A program made the position numbers and the translations under genes. A model generated the notes under the pieces. That model was not told where the DNA came from. It did not search any database and worked only from the letters and a program-made list of their open reading frames with translations. A DNA stretch of 64,000 bases. Origin: Nitrospirillum sp034427435 (GTDB taxonomy: Bacteria > Pseudomonadota > Alphaproteobacteria > Azospirillales > Azospirillaceae). Within the stretch, counting starts at the first letter, position 1; each line of letters opens with the position of its first letter. Positions 26,777 through 35,759 of the stretch are shown piece by piece. The stretch is taken from contig NZ_JAXQNP010000003.1 in the NCBI RefSeq assembly GCF_034427435.1, forward strand, positions 1,550,001 through 1,614,000, written 5' to 3'.

Positions 26777-27250
26777 ATGAAGCACGTGAAAGCCCTGGGC
26801 GCCGCCCTGGTCCTGATGGCCGCCTCGGCCTGCGCCACCGTTCCCGGTCCAGCGCATGCGCAGCCGGCCCACCCCGCCTATCTGCACGCCCTGTCGGACC
26901 TGCGCCTGGCCCGCGCCCTGCTGGACCGCCCGGCGGAATACAACGTGGTGCGCGACCAGTTCTTCGCCATCGATCACGTGAACGGCGCCATTGGCGAAAT
27001 CCGCCATGCCAGCTACGACGATGGCAAGGACCCCAACTGGAACCCGCCCATCGACGCCAACATCAATCACCGCGGACGCCTGAGCAAGGCGCGGGACCTG
27101 ATCGCCTCCGCCGAGCGCGACCTGCGGTCGGAGGAAGACAATCCGAACGCCGCGGGCTGGCGCAATGCCGCCTTCCATCATCTGGAAGAGGCGCGCCACG
27201 CCGTGGAACACGCCATCATGGACAAGCGGATCGATGAGGACCGCTACTGA
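26777..27250 (+). CDS. Secreted/lipoprotein-like helical protein of unknown function
   Basis: A 157-residue protein with a strong GAAGGAGC site upstream. The N-terminus MKHVKALGAALVLMAASACA is a signal peptide with a possible lipobox (ASAC, Cys 19). The mature part is helical and charged: YLHALSDLRLARALLDRP, VNGAIGEIRHASYDDGKD and AAFHHLEEARHAVEHAI. This resembles small periplasmic helical proteins of Rhodospirillales/Burkholderiales whose role is unknown. It is convergent with the porin. Confidence 0.7.
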   Translation: MKHVKALGAALVLMAASACATVPGPAHAQPAHPAYLHALSDLRLARALLDRPAEYNVVRDQFFAIDHVNGAIGEIRHASYDDGKDPNWNPPIDANINHRGRLSKARDLIASAERDLRSEEDNPNAAGWRNAAFHHLEEARHAVEHAIMDKRIDEDRY

Positions 27251-27296
27251 GGTGCCGGTCAGCGGGCGGCGGCCTCCGCCGCCCGCGTCAAAAGCG

Positions 27297-28970
27297 TCAG
27301 AAGTTGAATCGCACCCCCGTCGTGGGGGAGACGTTGTCGGTGTGCAGGTAGCCGGCCGCCAAGCCGCCCGCGACCTCGGAGTACATGACGCCCAGATAGG
27401 CGTCGAAGCGGCGGGCGAAGCGGTAATCCGCCACCAGGGAATAGGCGTTGAGCGTGCCCGAGCAGGTGGCGGCGCTGGCGTCGGCGCAGCTCTTGGCCCC
27501 GTAGCTGTTCTGGCCGTAGTGGTAGTAGGCCGCCGACACATCCACCTTGGGGGTGACGGCGTAGCGGGCGCCGGTCCAGGCGACCTGGACGATCTTGTCG
27601 TGGACGAAGGCGCTGTTGTTCACGAAGGCCAGGGTATAGCCGCCAATGTCGGTCGCCCCGGCGCGCAGGGGCACCGACGGGTTGGCGAAGTCGATGTATT
27701 CATATCCCGCAAACAGCTTCCACTGTGGGGCCAGCGTGTAGGATCCCATCAGCGCGTACGAGGTGTTGTCGGAAATGGTCGCCGCCAGCGAGTTGCCGGG
27801 GTTGTAGCCCAGCGCCGTCGCCTGCGTCATCTGGGCCGCGGTCAGGTTGCCGGCCGACACCATGTCCTGCTTGTGCGCGTAGGTGGCGTCGACGGACAGG
27901 CCGCCGATATCGGTGCCCGCGTCCAGTTGCAGGGCGTTGCCGTGCATACCGCCATTATCCTCGCCGAACTGGTACAGCGCGCCGACCCGCAGGGGGCCGA
28001 ACTGGTTCGTGTACTTGACGGTATTGTCGAGACGGAAATCCTCCGTGCTGCCCCCGCCGCCCGTCAGGCCGGAAAAGCCGATGACGGAGAAGGCGTACGA
28101 GGCCTGCTGCGGGTCATAGGTGAAGATGTTGTCGGCCAGGAGGGTGTTCTGGCGGCCAACGGTCACGGTGCCCCACTCCCGGGAACTGACCCCCACATAG
28201 GCGGCGCGGTTGAAGGCCTGGCCGGCGTGGCTGGAATCGCCGTTCGCGGTTTGCTTGGTCAGCGCCAGGCCGTTGTTGGCGGCCATGGAACGCGGCCCGT
28301 CGGCCAACTGGCCGGACTGGGGGTTGAAGCCTGTCTCGACCTTGAACAGGGCTGACCAGCCATCGGCGAATTCCTCCTCCCCACGCAAGCCCACCTTGGA
28401 TTGGCTGAGGCCGTTGGGGGCCAGCGAGGCGATGCCCTTGTTGCCGTTCTTGCTGACCAGATAGTCCAGCCCTGGCGGATAATAGGGGCTGAGCGGCGCG
28501 CCATGGGACTGGTATGAGAAGCCCATGTCCACGGCGCCGTACAGCGTGATGCCGTAGAAGGTCAGACTGCCGTCCTTGGGCAGCTTGGGGTGGGCGGCGT
28601 CATCCGCCACCTTCTGGGCGGCCTGCGCCGCCGACTGCGCGGCCTGCGCCTGCTGGGCGGCCTGTGCCGCCGTCTGGGTGCTGGCGGCCGTTTGCCCCGC
28701 TGTCTGGGTCTGCTGGGCCTCCAGCGTGTTCAGGCGATCCTGCATCGCTTGCATGGCCTTGGCCTGCGCGGCCATCTGGGCCTGCGCTTCCTGCATCTGC
28801 TGGCGCAGCTTGTGCAGTTCGTCGGCGTCGCTGGCGCGCGCGCCGGTGGGGGCCAGCGCCACCAAGGCGCAAATGGCCGTCATGCCCAGCAGTTGTGCGC
28901 GCACGCGCGCAGGCTGGCGCGCCGCCGGCGCACCCGTCTTCGTCAAGGTCACGAAAGACCCCTCCCTCAT
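27297..28970 (-). CDS. Outer-membrane porin with N-terminal coiled coil
   Basis: A 557-residue porin. A signal peptide (about 24-46, ending PTGARA) is followed by a coiled coil (about 50-85, LHKLRQQMQEAQAQMAAQAK) and an Ala/Gln-rich spacer (about 90-125), as in trimeric porins anchored to peptidoglycan. The beta-barrel starts SLTFYGITLYGAVDMGFSYQ and ends with the outer-membrane signature TTGVRFNF. The listed ATG is at 28970, but a GTG at 28952 is preceded by GGGAGGGG at 6 nt and may be the real start. It is a monocistronic gene with a long AT-rich leader. Substrate unknown. Confidence 0.88.
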   Translation of the reverse strand: MREGSFVTLTKTGAPAARQPARVRAQLLGMTAICALVALAPTGARASDADELHKLRQQMQEAQAQMAAQAKAMQAMQDRLNTLEAQQTQTAGQTAASTQTAAQAAQQAQAAQSAAQAAQKVADDAAHPKLPKDGSLTFYGITLYGAVDMGFSYQSHGAPLSPYYPPGLDYLVSKNGNKGIASLAPNGLSQSKVGLRGEEEFADGWSALFKVETGFNPQSGQLADGPRSMAANNGLALTKQTANGDSSHAGQAFNRAAYVGVSSREWGTVTVGRQNTLLADNIFTYDPQQASYAFSVIGFSGLTGGGGSTEDFRLDNTVKYTNQFGPLRVGALYQFGEDNGGMHGNALQLDAGTDIGGLSVDATYAHKQDMVSAGNLTAAQMTQATALGYNPGNSLAATISDNTSYALMGSYTLAPQWKLFAGYEYIDFANPSVPLRAGATDIGGYTLAFVNNSAFVHDKIVQVAWTGARYAVTPKVDVSAAYYHYGQNSYGAKSCADASAATCSGTLNAYSLVADYRFARRFDAYLGVMYSEVAGGLAAGYLHTDNVSPTTGVRFNF

Positions 28971-29401
28971 GTTGATTTTATTGAGCGCGAAATGGGCTTT
29001 TCGCGGCCATCAGTTTGTAAAGGCCAAATAAAGGCGGGCAGTTGAAAATGAACGCCCTATTTTTGGGCGGTTTCTATTTGATCAGGTGTCTGATCTTGCC
29101 GTTTTTCCGGTGCCATCATCATTTCTGATGGATTGATTAGATGGCATGATCGGCCGCCTGAGAAATTAAATAGCGCTTCATGAATCTAAAAATAGTTTTA
29201 GTCGCAGCGTTTCTGTCGACGATCCGCAGCGCCGCATTTTTATGGTGGCCACGGGGTACCGCTTGAGCGAAGGGACGTGCGCAAGTCGTGTGTAGCGGTC
29301 ATGCGAAAGCCCGGGGCGTTGGGGAACGCCCCGGGCTTTTCAATAAAGGCGCGATGGACGCGCGCCTCTTGGCGGGTCACGCCCGCCGACCATGGCCGGG
29401 A
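28971..29401. other. 431-nt intergenic region with an orphan terminator
   Basis: This AT-rich stretch (28975-29260) upstream of the porin probably holds its promoter. It ends with a strong hairpin at 29306-29339. No protein-coding frame with a ribosome-binding site was found; a plus-strand small RNA ending at the hairpin is possible. Confidence 0.45.
29306..29341. terminator. Rho-independent terminator
   Basis: A perfect 15-bp stem (29306-29320 with 29325-29339) and a GGGG loop are followed by TTTT on the plus strand and by TTTC on the minus strand. On the minus strand it lies 63 nt past the likely full-length stop (29402) of the metallophosphoesterase. On the plus strand it would end any transcript from the AT-rich region before it. 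Confidence 0.8.
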
Positions 29402-30888
29402 TCAGGACCCGGCCTGTATCGTCGTGCCGTAGAAATTGATGGTGGTTCCACTGCCTGCGGCGACCGTCCCAGTATAGAGGGAGGGGAGGCTGTTGTAAGA
29501 AGCGTAGGGTTTGGCGGAAGCGCCACTTATCGGCGGGGGGAACTCGGGTAGGCGGGATTCTTGAAGTTCAAGGTGCCGCCACCGCTAACAGTGATGTCTC
29601 CCGGCCCGAAGAGGTTAAGGGACAAGGTTGATGTGCTATCATCGGTCTGGATGGTTGTGGTCCCTTGCGTGACCAAGCCGATACAGGACGTGGCGGTGAT
29701 GTCGGACACGGTCAGGGTCGTATTCGGCTTCACGATCATGACACTGTCAAAAAGTGTCCAAGTCGTAGAGACGGTCGTGCCCAAGCAATTGGCCGGGTCC
29801 TGCGCCCCGTAGAACTGGATGGACAGGGTGGACGCGGTCGCCGTCGCAAGTTGATAGCCGTAGTAACCGGATACCTGAACGGGACTGACCGGCGGCGGCT
29901 GCATGTTAGGATTCGTTTGCGACAAGAACTGCGCGAATGATTCCGGCGAGCCACCCGCTCCGTTGACGATGTAGGTTGTCACACCGCCGGATGCATCGAC
30001 GCCTTGCAGTCGCTCGTACGAATGCACATGACCTGCCAAGACCAGATCCACGGTTTTACCCACGGAGTTCGCCACCAAGTCGACGAGTTGGAAATATCGA
30101 GTGGGATAATGGCCGCCTTTGCTGGGGTCCGAGGTGGTGTACGGGGGCTGGTGCATGGCCACGATTTTCCAGGTCGCGGTGGAGTTTGTGAGAGCGTTCT
30201 TGAACCAGGTGATCTGAGGCGATGAAAGGTTCGGCTCCGGAGCGCAGGATTGGAGAGCCGCCATGTTCAAGGTGCCGAGTGCCACCTCGTTCGGGTCATT
30301 GCTGAGTACGAAAAGCTCGATAAGACCACCAGCAAACGTCTGGGAATAATAACGGATGCATGCGCTTTCGCCGTCGCTGCCATCACCGGGCGCGCCGACC
30401 GGCAAGCCTAAGCCGGCGAAGTAGCTCTGATAATTGTCTGTTGGCTCTCCGGATGACCCTGGCGCGGACATTTCATAGATGCTCACGGTGGTATTGGTTA
30501 CTGTATTGTTATACTCGCCGCGCTGTTGCTGTTTCCACCAGTCGTGATCCCCGATAACGGGGAATAGTTGCATGCTGGTTCCTACATTCGATCCAACATA
30601 CGCGCTGGGAACGTTGGTGTAGTCAATATAGGCTCCGTAGGGTATGCCAACCGCCGCATTATATTCGGCGGGGGTCGCGGGTTTAGTTTCATCGCCGGAT
30701 GACCATGGTTGGTAAATCTGGTCGCCTAAGGAAATAATGAAGCCCCCGTCACCGGCCGGCATTGCTGATGCCACAGCCTGCGCCACACCCAACGCCGCGG
30801 TTGCGCTGACCGTGTCCGTGGCGTTATGGCAATCGACCCCGCCAGATCCAAAATCACCAACGATAACGAAGGTCTGAGAGCTGGACAT
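29402..30888 (-). CDS. Metallophosphoesterase (purple acid phosphatase-like), probable 3' frameshift
   Basis: The intact frame runs 30888-29527 (453 residues). Metal-binding motifs are GDFGSGG, GDQIYQ, VIGDHDWW, AMHQPPY and GHVHSYERL, as in purple-acid-phosphatase-like phosphoesterases. No signal peptide is seen. After residue about 450 the frame stops at SSPRR. Adding one C to the six-base run at 29535-29540 (G on the plus strand) lets it continue in a sensible frame through ISGASAKPYASYNSLPSLYT to GTTIQAGS and a stop at 29402; coordinates here include that extension. GC content is visibly lower than in neighbours (about 57% in a sampled 60-nt stretch), suggesting horizontal acquisition. Monocistronic; substrate unknown. 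Confidence 0.82.
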
Positions 30889-31041
30889 GATGCGCCACCT
30901 TCTGTTCGAGTTCTATCTAGCGATAGATGTTCTCTTAGAGGGTGTATCGGCGTGTCGTTTGCGGTCAATGGCATCAAAAATGATCTATTGTGACGCTTAC
31001 AATTCAATTCTGAGATGTAGTCGCTGAACGACTTCCAACAC

Positions 31042-31070
31042 AGACGGCCCCTCCCCATGGGGGGCCGTCT
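31042..31070. repeat. Inverted repeat downstream of the SnoaL-like gene
   Basis: AGACGGCCCC (31042-31051) pairs with GGGGCCGTCT (31061-31070), with further pairing possible in the loop (CCCCATGGGG). There is no T run, so it may be an RNA 3'-end stabiliser or a weak terminator of the minus-strand tannase operon. Confidence 0.5.
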
Positions 31071-31122
31071 CGGGATCTCGTGGCGTCGAAGGTAAGGCCT
31101 GTCCTACGTCAAGGGCCCGCCG

Positions 31123-31641
31123 TCAGGGGCCGGGGGGCATATCCTTGCTGGCGGGGTCCCAATGCTCGTCCGCCTTTCCGTCCTTGAAGCGCCACATGTC
31201 GAACCAGGTGGTGGTGTAGGTCTTGGACGGGTCCTTGGGGTCCTTCAGGACGCGCGGGAAGACCACCGTCACCAGGTCGCCTTCCGCCAGGACGGCCACC
31301 ACCGGTGTCGCCATCTTCTCCGGCACCGGCTTGGGGGTGCGCTTCAGCACCTTGGTGAAGAAGGTGACGACATTGTCGCGCCCCGACGCGACCAGGGGAT
31401 TATGCTGGTGATACTCCGCCGTCAGCCAGCGGTCCGCCTCGTTCCAGCGGTCGGCCTCCAGCAGGTCCTTCACGATGTGATAGGCGGCCTGCTTGTTGCG
31501 GTTCAGCACCGGATCGGGGCTGGTGAACAGCGCGTCCGGGTCCTGGGCGGGCAGCACGGCCTCCTGCGCGCCGGCCCCCCTTGGGCCCCACGCCAGGGCG
31601 GTGGCGATCATCATGCACAGTAAAGGCGCCTTCATGCGCAT
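31123..31641 (-). CDS. SnoaL-like/NTF2-fold secreted protein
   Basis: A 172-residue protein counted from the ATG at 31641, with AAAGGA about 10 nt upstream; the longer frame overlaps the tannase gene and is unlikely. The signal peptide covers about 1-25 (LLCMMIATALAWGPRGAGAQ). The domain has the SnoaL-like polyketide-cyclase/NTF2 pattern: AYHIVKDLLEADRWNEADRW, YHQHNPLVASGRDNVVTFF, VVAVLAEGDLVTVVFPR and TWFDMWRFKDGKADEHWD. It is the last gene after the tannase-family esterase (83 nt), suggesting it acts on a released phenolic or lactone product in the periplasm. Exact reaction unknown. Confidence 0.8.
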   Translation of the reverse strand: MRMKAPLLCMMIATALAWGPRGAGAQEAVLPAQDPDALFTSPDPVLNRNKQAAYHIVKDLLEADRWNEADRWLTAEYHQHNPLVASGRDNVVTFFTKVLKRTPKPVPEKMATPVVAVLAEGDLVTVVFPRVLKDPKDPSKTYTTTWFDMWRFKDGKADEHWDPASKDMPPGP

Positions 31642-31724
31642 CGCGCGTCGTGTCCTTTCATCAGGAAAACGCCCCCGCCCGGATGGGCGAGGGCGTCCGG
31701 TATCAGGTTTATCAGGGGCAAATT

Positions 31725-33467
31725 TTATAACTGGCACTCGAAGCTGTCGGCGCTGTTCAGGTCGCCCTTACCATTGTACCGCGCCACCTTGGGATAGGGG
31801 CATAGGGGGCGGGTGCGACCGGGCCAGGGGGTGTCCGGCCCGGCACTGGCCAGGATGCGATCCGGCGCCTGGCCCTGTTCCACCCAGCGGACCAGCGCGC
31901 TGAAGGCGTCATAATGGCTGGTGGACGGGCCACCGGTGCAGTGGTTCATGCCGGGCACCGGGAAGACGCGGACGAAGGCGGCGGCCTTGCCCCCCTCGCG
32001 CGCGTCAACCTCCCGCCACCAGGCCAGCGTGTCGTTGATGGAAAAGACGGGATCGGAGGCGCCGTGTGGCACCATCAGCTTGGCCCCCCGCGCCTTGAGC
32101 CCCGACAGATCCGCTGAGCGCGCCGACACGTCCTGCCAGGCGGAGCGGGGGAAGGTGGCATTGGTGGCCGTCAACTGCGCCGCCACCTGGTCGATGTCCA
32201 GGGACAACTGCCACCGCAGCAAGGCCTGCGGATCCGGGGGCAGGGGCGTGGGCGGGGTGGTGAAGACGGACGCCAGCGAGGCGCCGCCCAGGGCCACGTT
32301 CAGGCTGGGCACCTTGTCGGCCAGGCCCAGCTTCCAAATGCGCCAGCCCGGCGCGGCCACGCCGGCATCCCAGGGCCAGTCGCTGTAGATGGCCTGGCCG
32401 GCCTTGGTGCGGGGCCCGCCATAGGACCGCGTGATCGCCGCGACCTGCTCCCCGCTCAGGCAGCCATCGGCCTTGGCGCCGGCGCAGGTGCGGGCCTTCA
32501 GGGCCGGCGCCACCTTGGCGGCGGTGCACTGGGCGAAGGTGCCGACGATGCCGTCCTTGGCGCCGTCATCCGCGTCGCACGCCTCCAGGATGGCGTCCCG
32601 CACCAGGCCCAGGTCGGCGTCGCTGAAGGCGGCGGACAGGTGGGCGAAGCTGGGTTGCCCGTCCGGCCCCTTGGCCAGCGGCGCGAAGGACTGCACGTCC
32701 CAGGCCTGGGACAGCGCGGCGCGCGGCAGGGCGAAGCCGGGCGCGCTGGCCAGGATGCCGTCGAACTCCTCCGGATGTTGCTGGGCGAAGACCATGCCTT
32801 CCTCGCCCCCCTTGGAACAGCCGACGAAATAGGACCGCCGGGGCGCGTTGCCGTAGAAGGCGGCCACCAAGGCCTTGGCGGCGTCGGCCACGGGTTTCAG
32901 CGAAGCGTTGCCATAGTCGGCCCGCGCCTGGGGGTCGAAACCGAAGGCGGCGGTGCCGCCATGGGTCGGGTCCATGTTGCGCTGGTTGTCATGCCCCGAA
33001 TCCTGGCTGACGACGGCATAGCCCTGCACCAGGGCCGGCGGGGTGTCCTGCCCGGTGGGGCCGATGGCATTGCCCACCTCGCCATTGGTGCCGCCGCCAC
33101 CCTGGAAGAAGAAGCCCTGGTTCCAGGCGGCGGGCAAGCGGACATGGAAGCGGATGGCATAGGCCTGGCCGTCCACGCCCGTGCGCTCATGCAGGATGCC
33201 ATAGACCTCGCAATGTTCCGGCAGTTGCAGGGGGATGCCGGGGGCGCCCGGCATCATAGGGGGCAGGGTGATGGGCCCCGCCGGCTGCGGCGTGACCGAG
33301 ACGATATGAGTGCTGGCATCCGGCCAATGGCCCGCCATGGTCTTTTCAAGCGCCAGGCAGCGGCCTTGGAGATCGGCGTCGGCGGCCTGCGCGCCTGTGG
33401 TGGGCACCAGGGCCAGCAGGCTGGCGCTGGCGGCCAGGCCCAGGATGACGCGGGAACGGGATGGCAT
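31725..33467 (-). CDS. Tannase/feruloyl esterase family protein
   Basis: A 580-residue secreted esterase. The ATG at 33467 has AGAGGGAA upstream, and the signal peptide ends near residue 28 (TTGAQAADADLQG). The catalytic Ser is in YFVGCSKGGEEGMVFAQQ, the acid in VPHGASDPVFSIND and the His in PVPGMNHCTGG. Cysteines next to Ser and His (CS, HC) match the disulfide that links the catalytic residues in this family. Relatives hydrolyse gallate, ferulate, chlorogenate or MHET esters. It is 25 nt downstream of the TonB receptor, so receptor and esterase form one operon; a plant phenolic ester is the likely substrate. Confidence 0.92.
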   Translation of the reverse strand: MPSRSRVILGLAASASLLALVPTTGAQAADADLQGRCLALEKTMAGHWPDASTHIVSVTPQPAGPITLPPMMPGAPGIPLQLPEHCEVYGILHERTGVDGQAYAIRFHVRLPAAWNQGFFFQGGGGTNGEVGNAIGPTGQDTPPALVQGYAVVSQDSGHDNQRNMDPTHGGTAAFGFDPQARADYGNASLKPVADAAKALVAAFYGNAPRRSYFVGCSKGGEEGMVFAQQHPEEFDGILASAPGFALPRAALSQAWDVQSFAPLAKGPDGQPSFAHLSAAFSDADLGLVRDAILEACDADDGAKDGIVGTFAQCTAAKVAPALKARTCAGAKADGCLSGEQVAAITRSYGGPRTKAGQAIYSDWPWDAGVAAPGWRIWKLGLADKVPSLNVALGGASLASVFTTPPTPLPPDPQALLRWQLSLDIDQVAAQLTATNATFPRSAWQDVSARSADLSGLKARGAKLMVPHGASDPVFSINDTLAWWREVDAREGGKAAAFVRVFPVPGMNHCTGGPSTSHYDAFSALVRWVEQGQAPDRILASAGPDTPWPGRTRPLCPYPKVARYNGKGDLNSADSFECQL

Positions 33468-33492
33468 GGGGATTTCCCTCTCTTGGCGGGGG

Positions 33493-35682
33493 TCAGAACT
33501 CGACATGCACGCGCAGGCCGTATTCCCGGGGCGCGCCATAGAACTCGTTATTGCCGAACTGGCCGGTGACGTACTTCCGGTCCGTCAGATTGGTGGCGTA
33601 GGCCTCCACCGTCCAGTCGCCCGTCCGCAGCGTCACCAGCGCCGACAGCAGGGTGCGGCCAGCCAGATAGTCGGTCACGCGGGAATAGAGGATGTCGGTG
33701 TAGCTGGGGCCCACATAGGCGAGGTTCAGGCGCGGCGTCAGCGTCATGCCGCGCGGCAGGTCGAAAGTGTAATCCACGCCGGCGTTGCCGGTCCATTTGG
33801 GCGAGAACAGGTTGGGCCCGCCACCGCCGGTGCGCAGGTAGGAGGTATAATCGAAGCAGGTGGGGGGATTGCTGGCGGTCCCGGCCGGGCATTGCGGCCC
33901 CAGGGTGCCGGACGGCAGCAGGCGCAGGTCCACCACGGTGACGGACCCCAACTGGCTGTCGACATAGGCGAAGCCGGCATCGGCGCCGAAGCCGCCGTAC
34001 TTGGCCTGCACCTGACCCTCGATGCCCTTGATCGTGGCGTTGGACAGGTTGGTCACGCCGTTCTGGCCGTTGGTGAGGTCGATGCGGCCGAACTGGAAGC
34101 CCTTGTAGTCGTTATAGAAGGCGCCCAACTGGGTGCGCAGGTGGCCATCCAGCAGGGTGGACTTCCAGCCGATTTCATAATCCCACACCGTCTCCGGGCT
34201 GAATTGGGAGGTGGAGGAGTTGTAGCCGCCCGGTTTGTAGCCACGCGCGGCGAAGGCGTAGATCAGGGTGTCGGCATCCGGCTTCCAGTTCAGCGCCACC
34301 TTGCCCGTGGGCATGCTGTCATCATGCCGGCCGGCGGTATCGGCCACCTTCAGGCCGTTGGCCGGGAATCCCGGAATGCCCCGGCCTATGTAAACGCCGC
34401 CGTCGCCGGTGACATGGAACCAGCTTTCCCGCGCGCCCACCTGCAGTTCCAGGTCCGGCGTGATCTTGTAGCCGCCCTGGGCGAACACGCCGGTGGTCAG
34501 CTTGTTGTTCTTGGTTCCGATATTCGTGGGGAAGCCGGCATCCTGGTTCAGGATGTCCACGTCGATCTTGTTGCGCTGGTAATAGCCGCCGACGATCCAG
34601 TTGAAGGGCCCATCGGTGGGGGAGAGGATGTTGACCTCCTCCGTCCATTCCCGTTCGCGCACATACTGCTGCTCGGTCTGGGTCGCGGCCTCGGTGGCGT
34701 CGCTGTCGTACAGGTTGTTGATGCGCTTGTTCTGGAAGCCGCTCAACGACCGCACGGTGATGCCGTCCTCGAACTCATAGCGCAGTTCCAGGCTGTTGAT
34801 GATGGCCCGTTCCGAATTCATTGTCGGGGCGTTGTAATCCAGGTTGCGGATGCCGGGAACGGCGTCATCGGCGTATTGGGTGCCCGGGACGGGGCGGTAG
34901 GCGTAGCCGCCGGTGTTCTTGTTGGCCGCCTCCACCTTCAGCAGCGCCTGGAAGGCGCCGGGACGCCACAGCACGCCCAATCGCCCATCGGTCTCGTTCA
35001 GGCCGCCGGGCTGGTTGTGATAGGGGCCGACGTCATCGTAGTAGCTGTCGTGCTCGCGATGGTTGGCGGCTACGCGGATCGCCAGAGTGTCCGTCACGGG
35101 AATGTTGATGGCGCCTTGCGTCGCCACGGTGCCGTAGTTGCCATAGGCCAGCTCGCCATATCCCTCGACCCGGTCCAACTCGGGGCTCTTGCTGGTGATG
35201 AACATGGCGCCGCCGGTGGAGTTGGACCCGACCAGCGTACCCTGGGGGCCGCGCAACACCTCGACATTGGCGATGTCGTAAAAGCTGTTGGTGGTGACGA
35301 TGGGGGGCTGGAACAGGCCGTCGACATAGGTGGCGACGCCGTTGGCCACCTGGGGGGAGCCGCTGGCCAGGCCGATGCCGCGGATGTTGACCGACTGGGT
35401 CAGGCCCGCGTCGGACACCGTCAGGGCGGGGGAGGCGAACTGCAGGTCAGACAGGCGGGTGACCGCCTTTTCCGCCAGCTGGTCGCCATTGATGGCGGTG
35501 GCGGAAATGGCGACGTTCTGCAGGTTCTCCGTCCGGCGCTCGGCCGTCACCACGACTTCCTGCAGCGTGTCGGTCGCCGACTGGGCCAGCGCCTGCGACG
35601 TCAGGCAAAGAACGGCCGCCGACCCCAACAGCGCCGCCGATTTCCGGTGCGCCAATTTCCGGTGCAAAGTGAAATTCACCAT
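33493..35682 (-). CDS. TonB-dependent outer-membrane receptor
   Basis: A 729-residue receptor with AGGGAGG before the ATG. The signal peptide is about 1-34. The TonB box region is DTLQEVVVTAERR, followed by the plug domain (DLQFASPALTVSDAG, VEVLRGPQGTLVGSNSTGGA). The 22-strand barrel ends EYGLRVHVEF with the C-terminal Phe. The plug motifs are of the type seen in sphingomonad-style receptors for organic substrates rather than siderophores. It is 77 nt after the tandem GntR gene and before the esterase; together they would import and hydrolyse a phenolic ester or oligomer. Confidence 0.93.
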   Translation of the reverse strand: MVNFTLHRKLAHRKSAALLGSAAVLCLTSQALAQSATDTLQEVVVTAERRTENLQNVAISATAINGDQLAEKAVTRLSDLQFASPALTVSDAGLTQSVNIRGIGLASGSPQVANGVATYVDGLFQPPIVTTNSFYDIANVEVLRGPQGTLVGSNSTGGAMFITSKSPELDRVEGYGELAYGNYGTVATQGAINIPVTDTLAIRVAANHREHDSYYDDVGPYHNQPGGLNETDGRLGVLWRPGAFQALLKVEAANKNTGGYAYRPVPGTQYADDAVPGIRNLDYNAPTMNSERAIINSLELRYEFEDGITVRSLSGFQNKRINNLYDSDATEAATQTEQQYVREREWTEEVNILSPTDGPFNWIVGGYYQRNKIDVDILNQDAGFPTNIGTKNNKLTTGVFAQGGYKITPDLELQVGARESWFHVTGDGGVYIGRGIPGFPANGLKVADTAGRHDDSMPTGKVALNWKPDADTLIYAFAARGYKPGGYNSSTSQFSPETVWDYEIGWKSTLLDGHLRTQLGAFYNDYKGFQFGRIDLTNGQNGVTNLSNATIKGIEGQVQAKYGGFGADAGFAYVDSQLGSVTVVDLRLLPSGTLGPQCPAGTASNPPTCFDYTSYLRTGGGGPNLFSPKWTGNAGVDYTFDLPRGMTLTPRLNLAYVGPSYTDILYSRVTDYLAGRTLLSALVTLRTGDWTVEAYATNLTDRKYVTGQFGNNEFYGAPREYGLRVHVEF

Positions 35683-35759
35683 CCTAGAGCCTCCCTTGAA
35701 TTTTATTGGGCTTCCCCTTCCGGGGCGCCTTGGGACCAGTGTAGGAGGGGGGGCGACGG

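Noticed and set aside
29041..29105. FNR-like TTGAT...ATC words upstream of the porin
   Set aside because: The spacing between half-sites is wrong for an FNR box.
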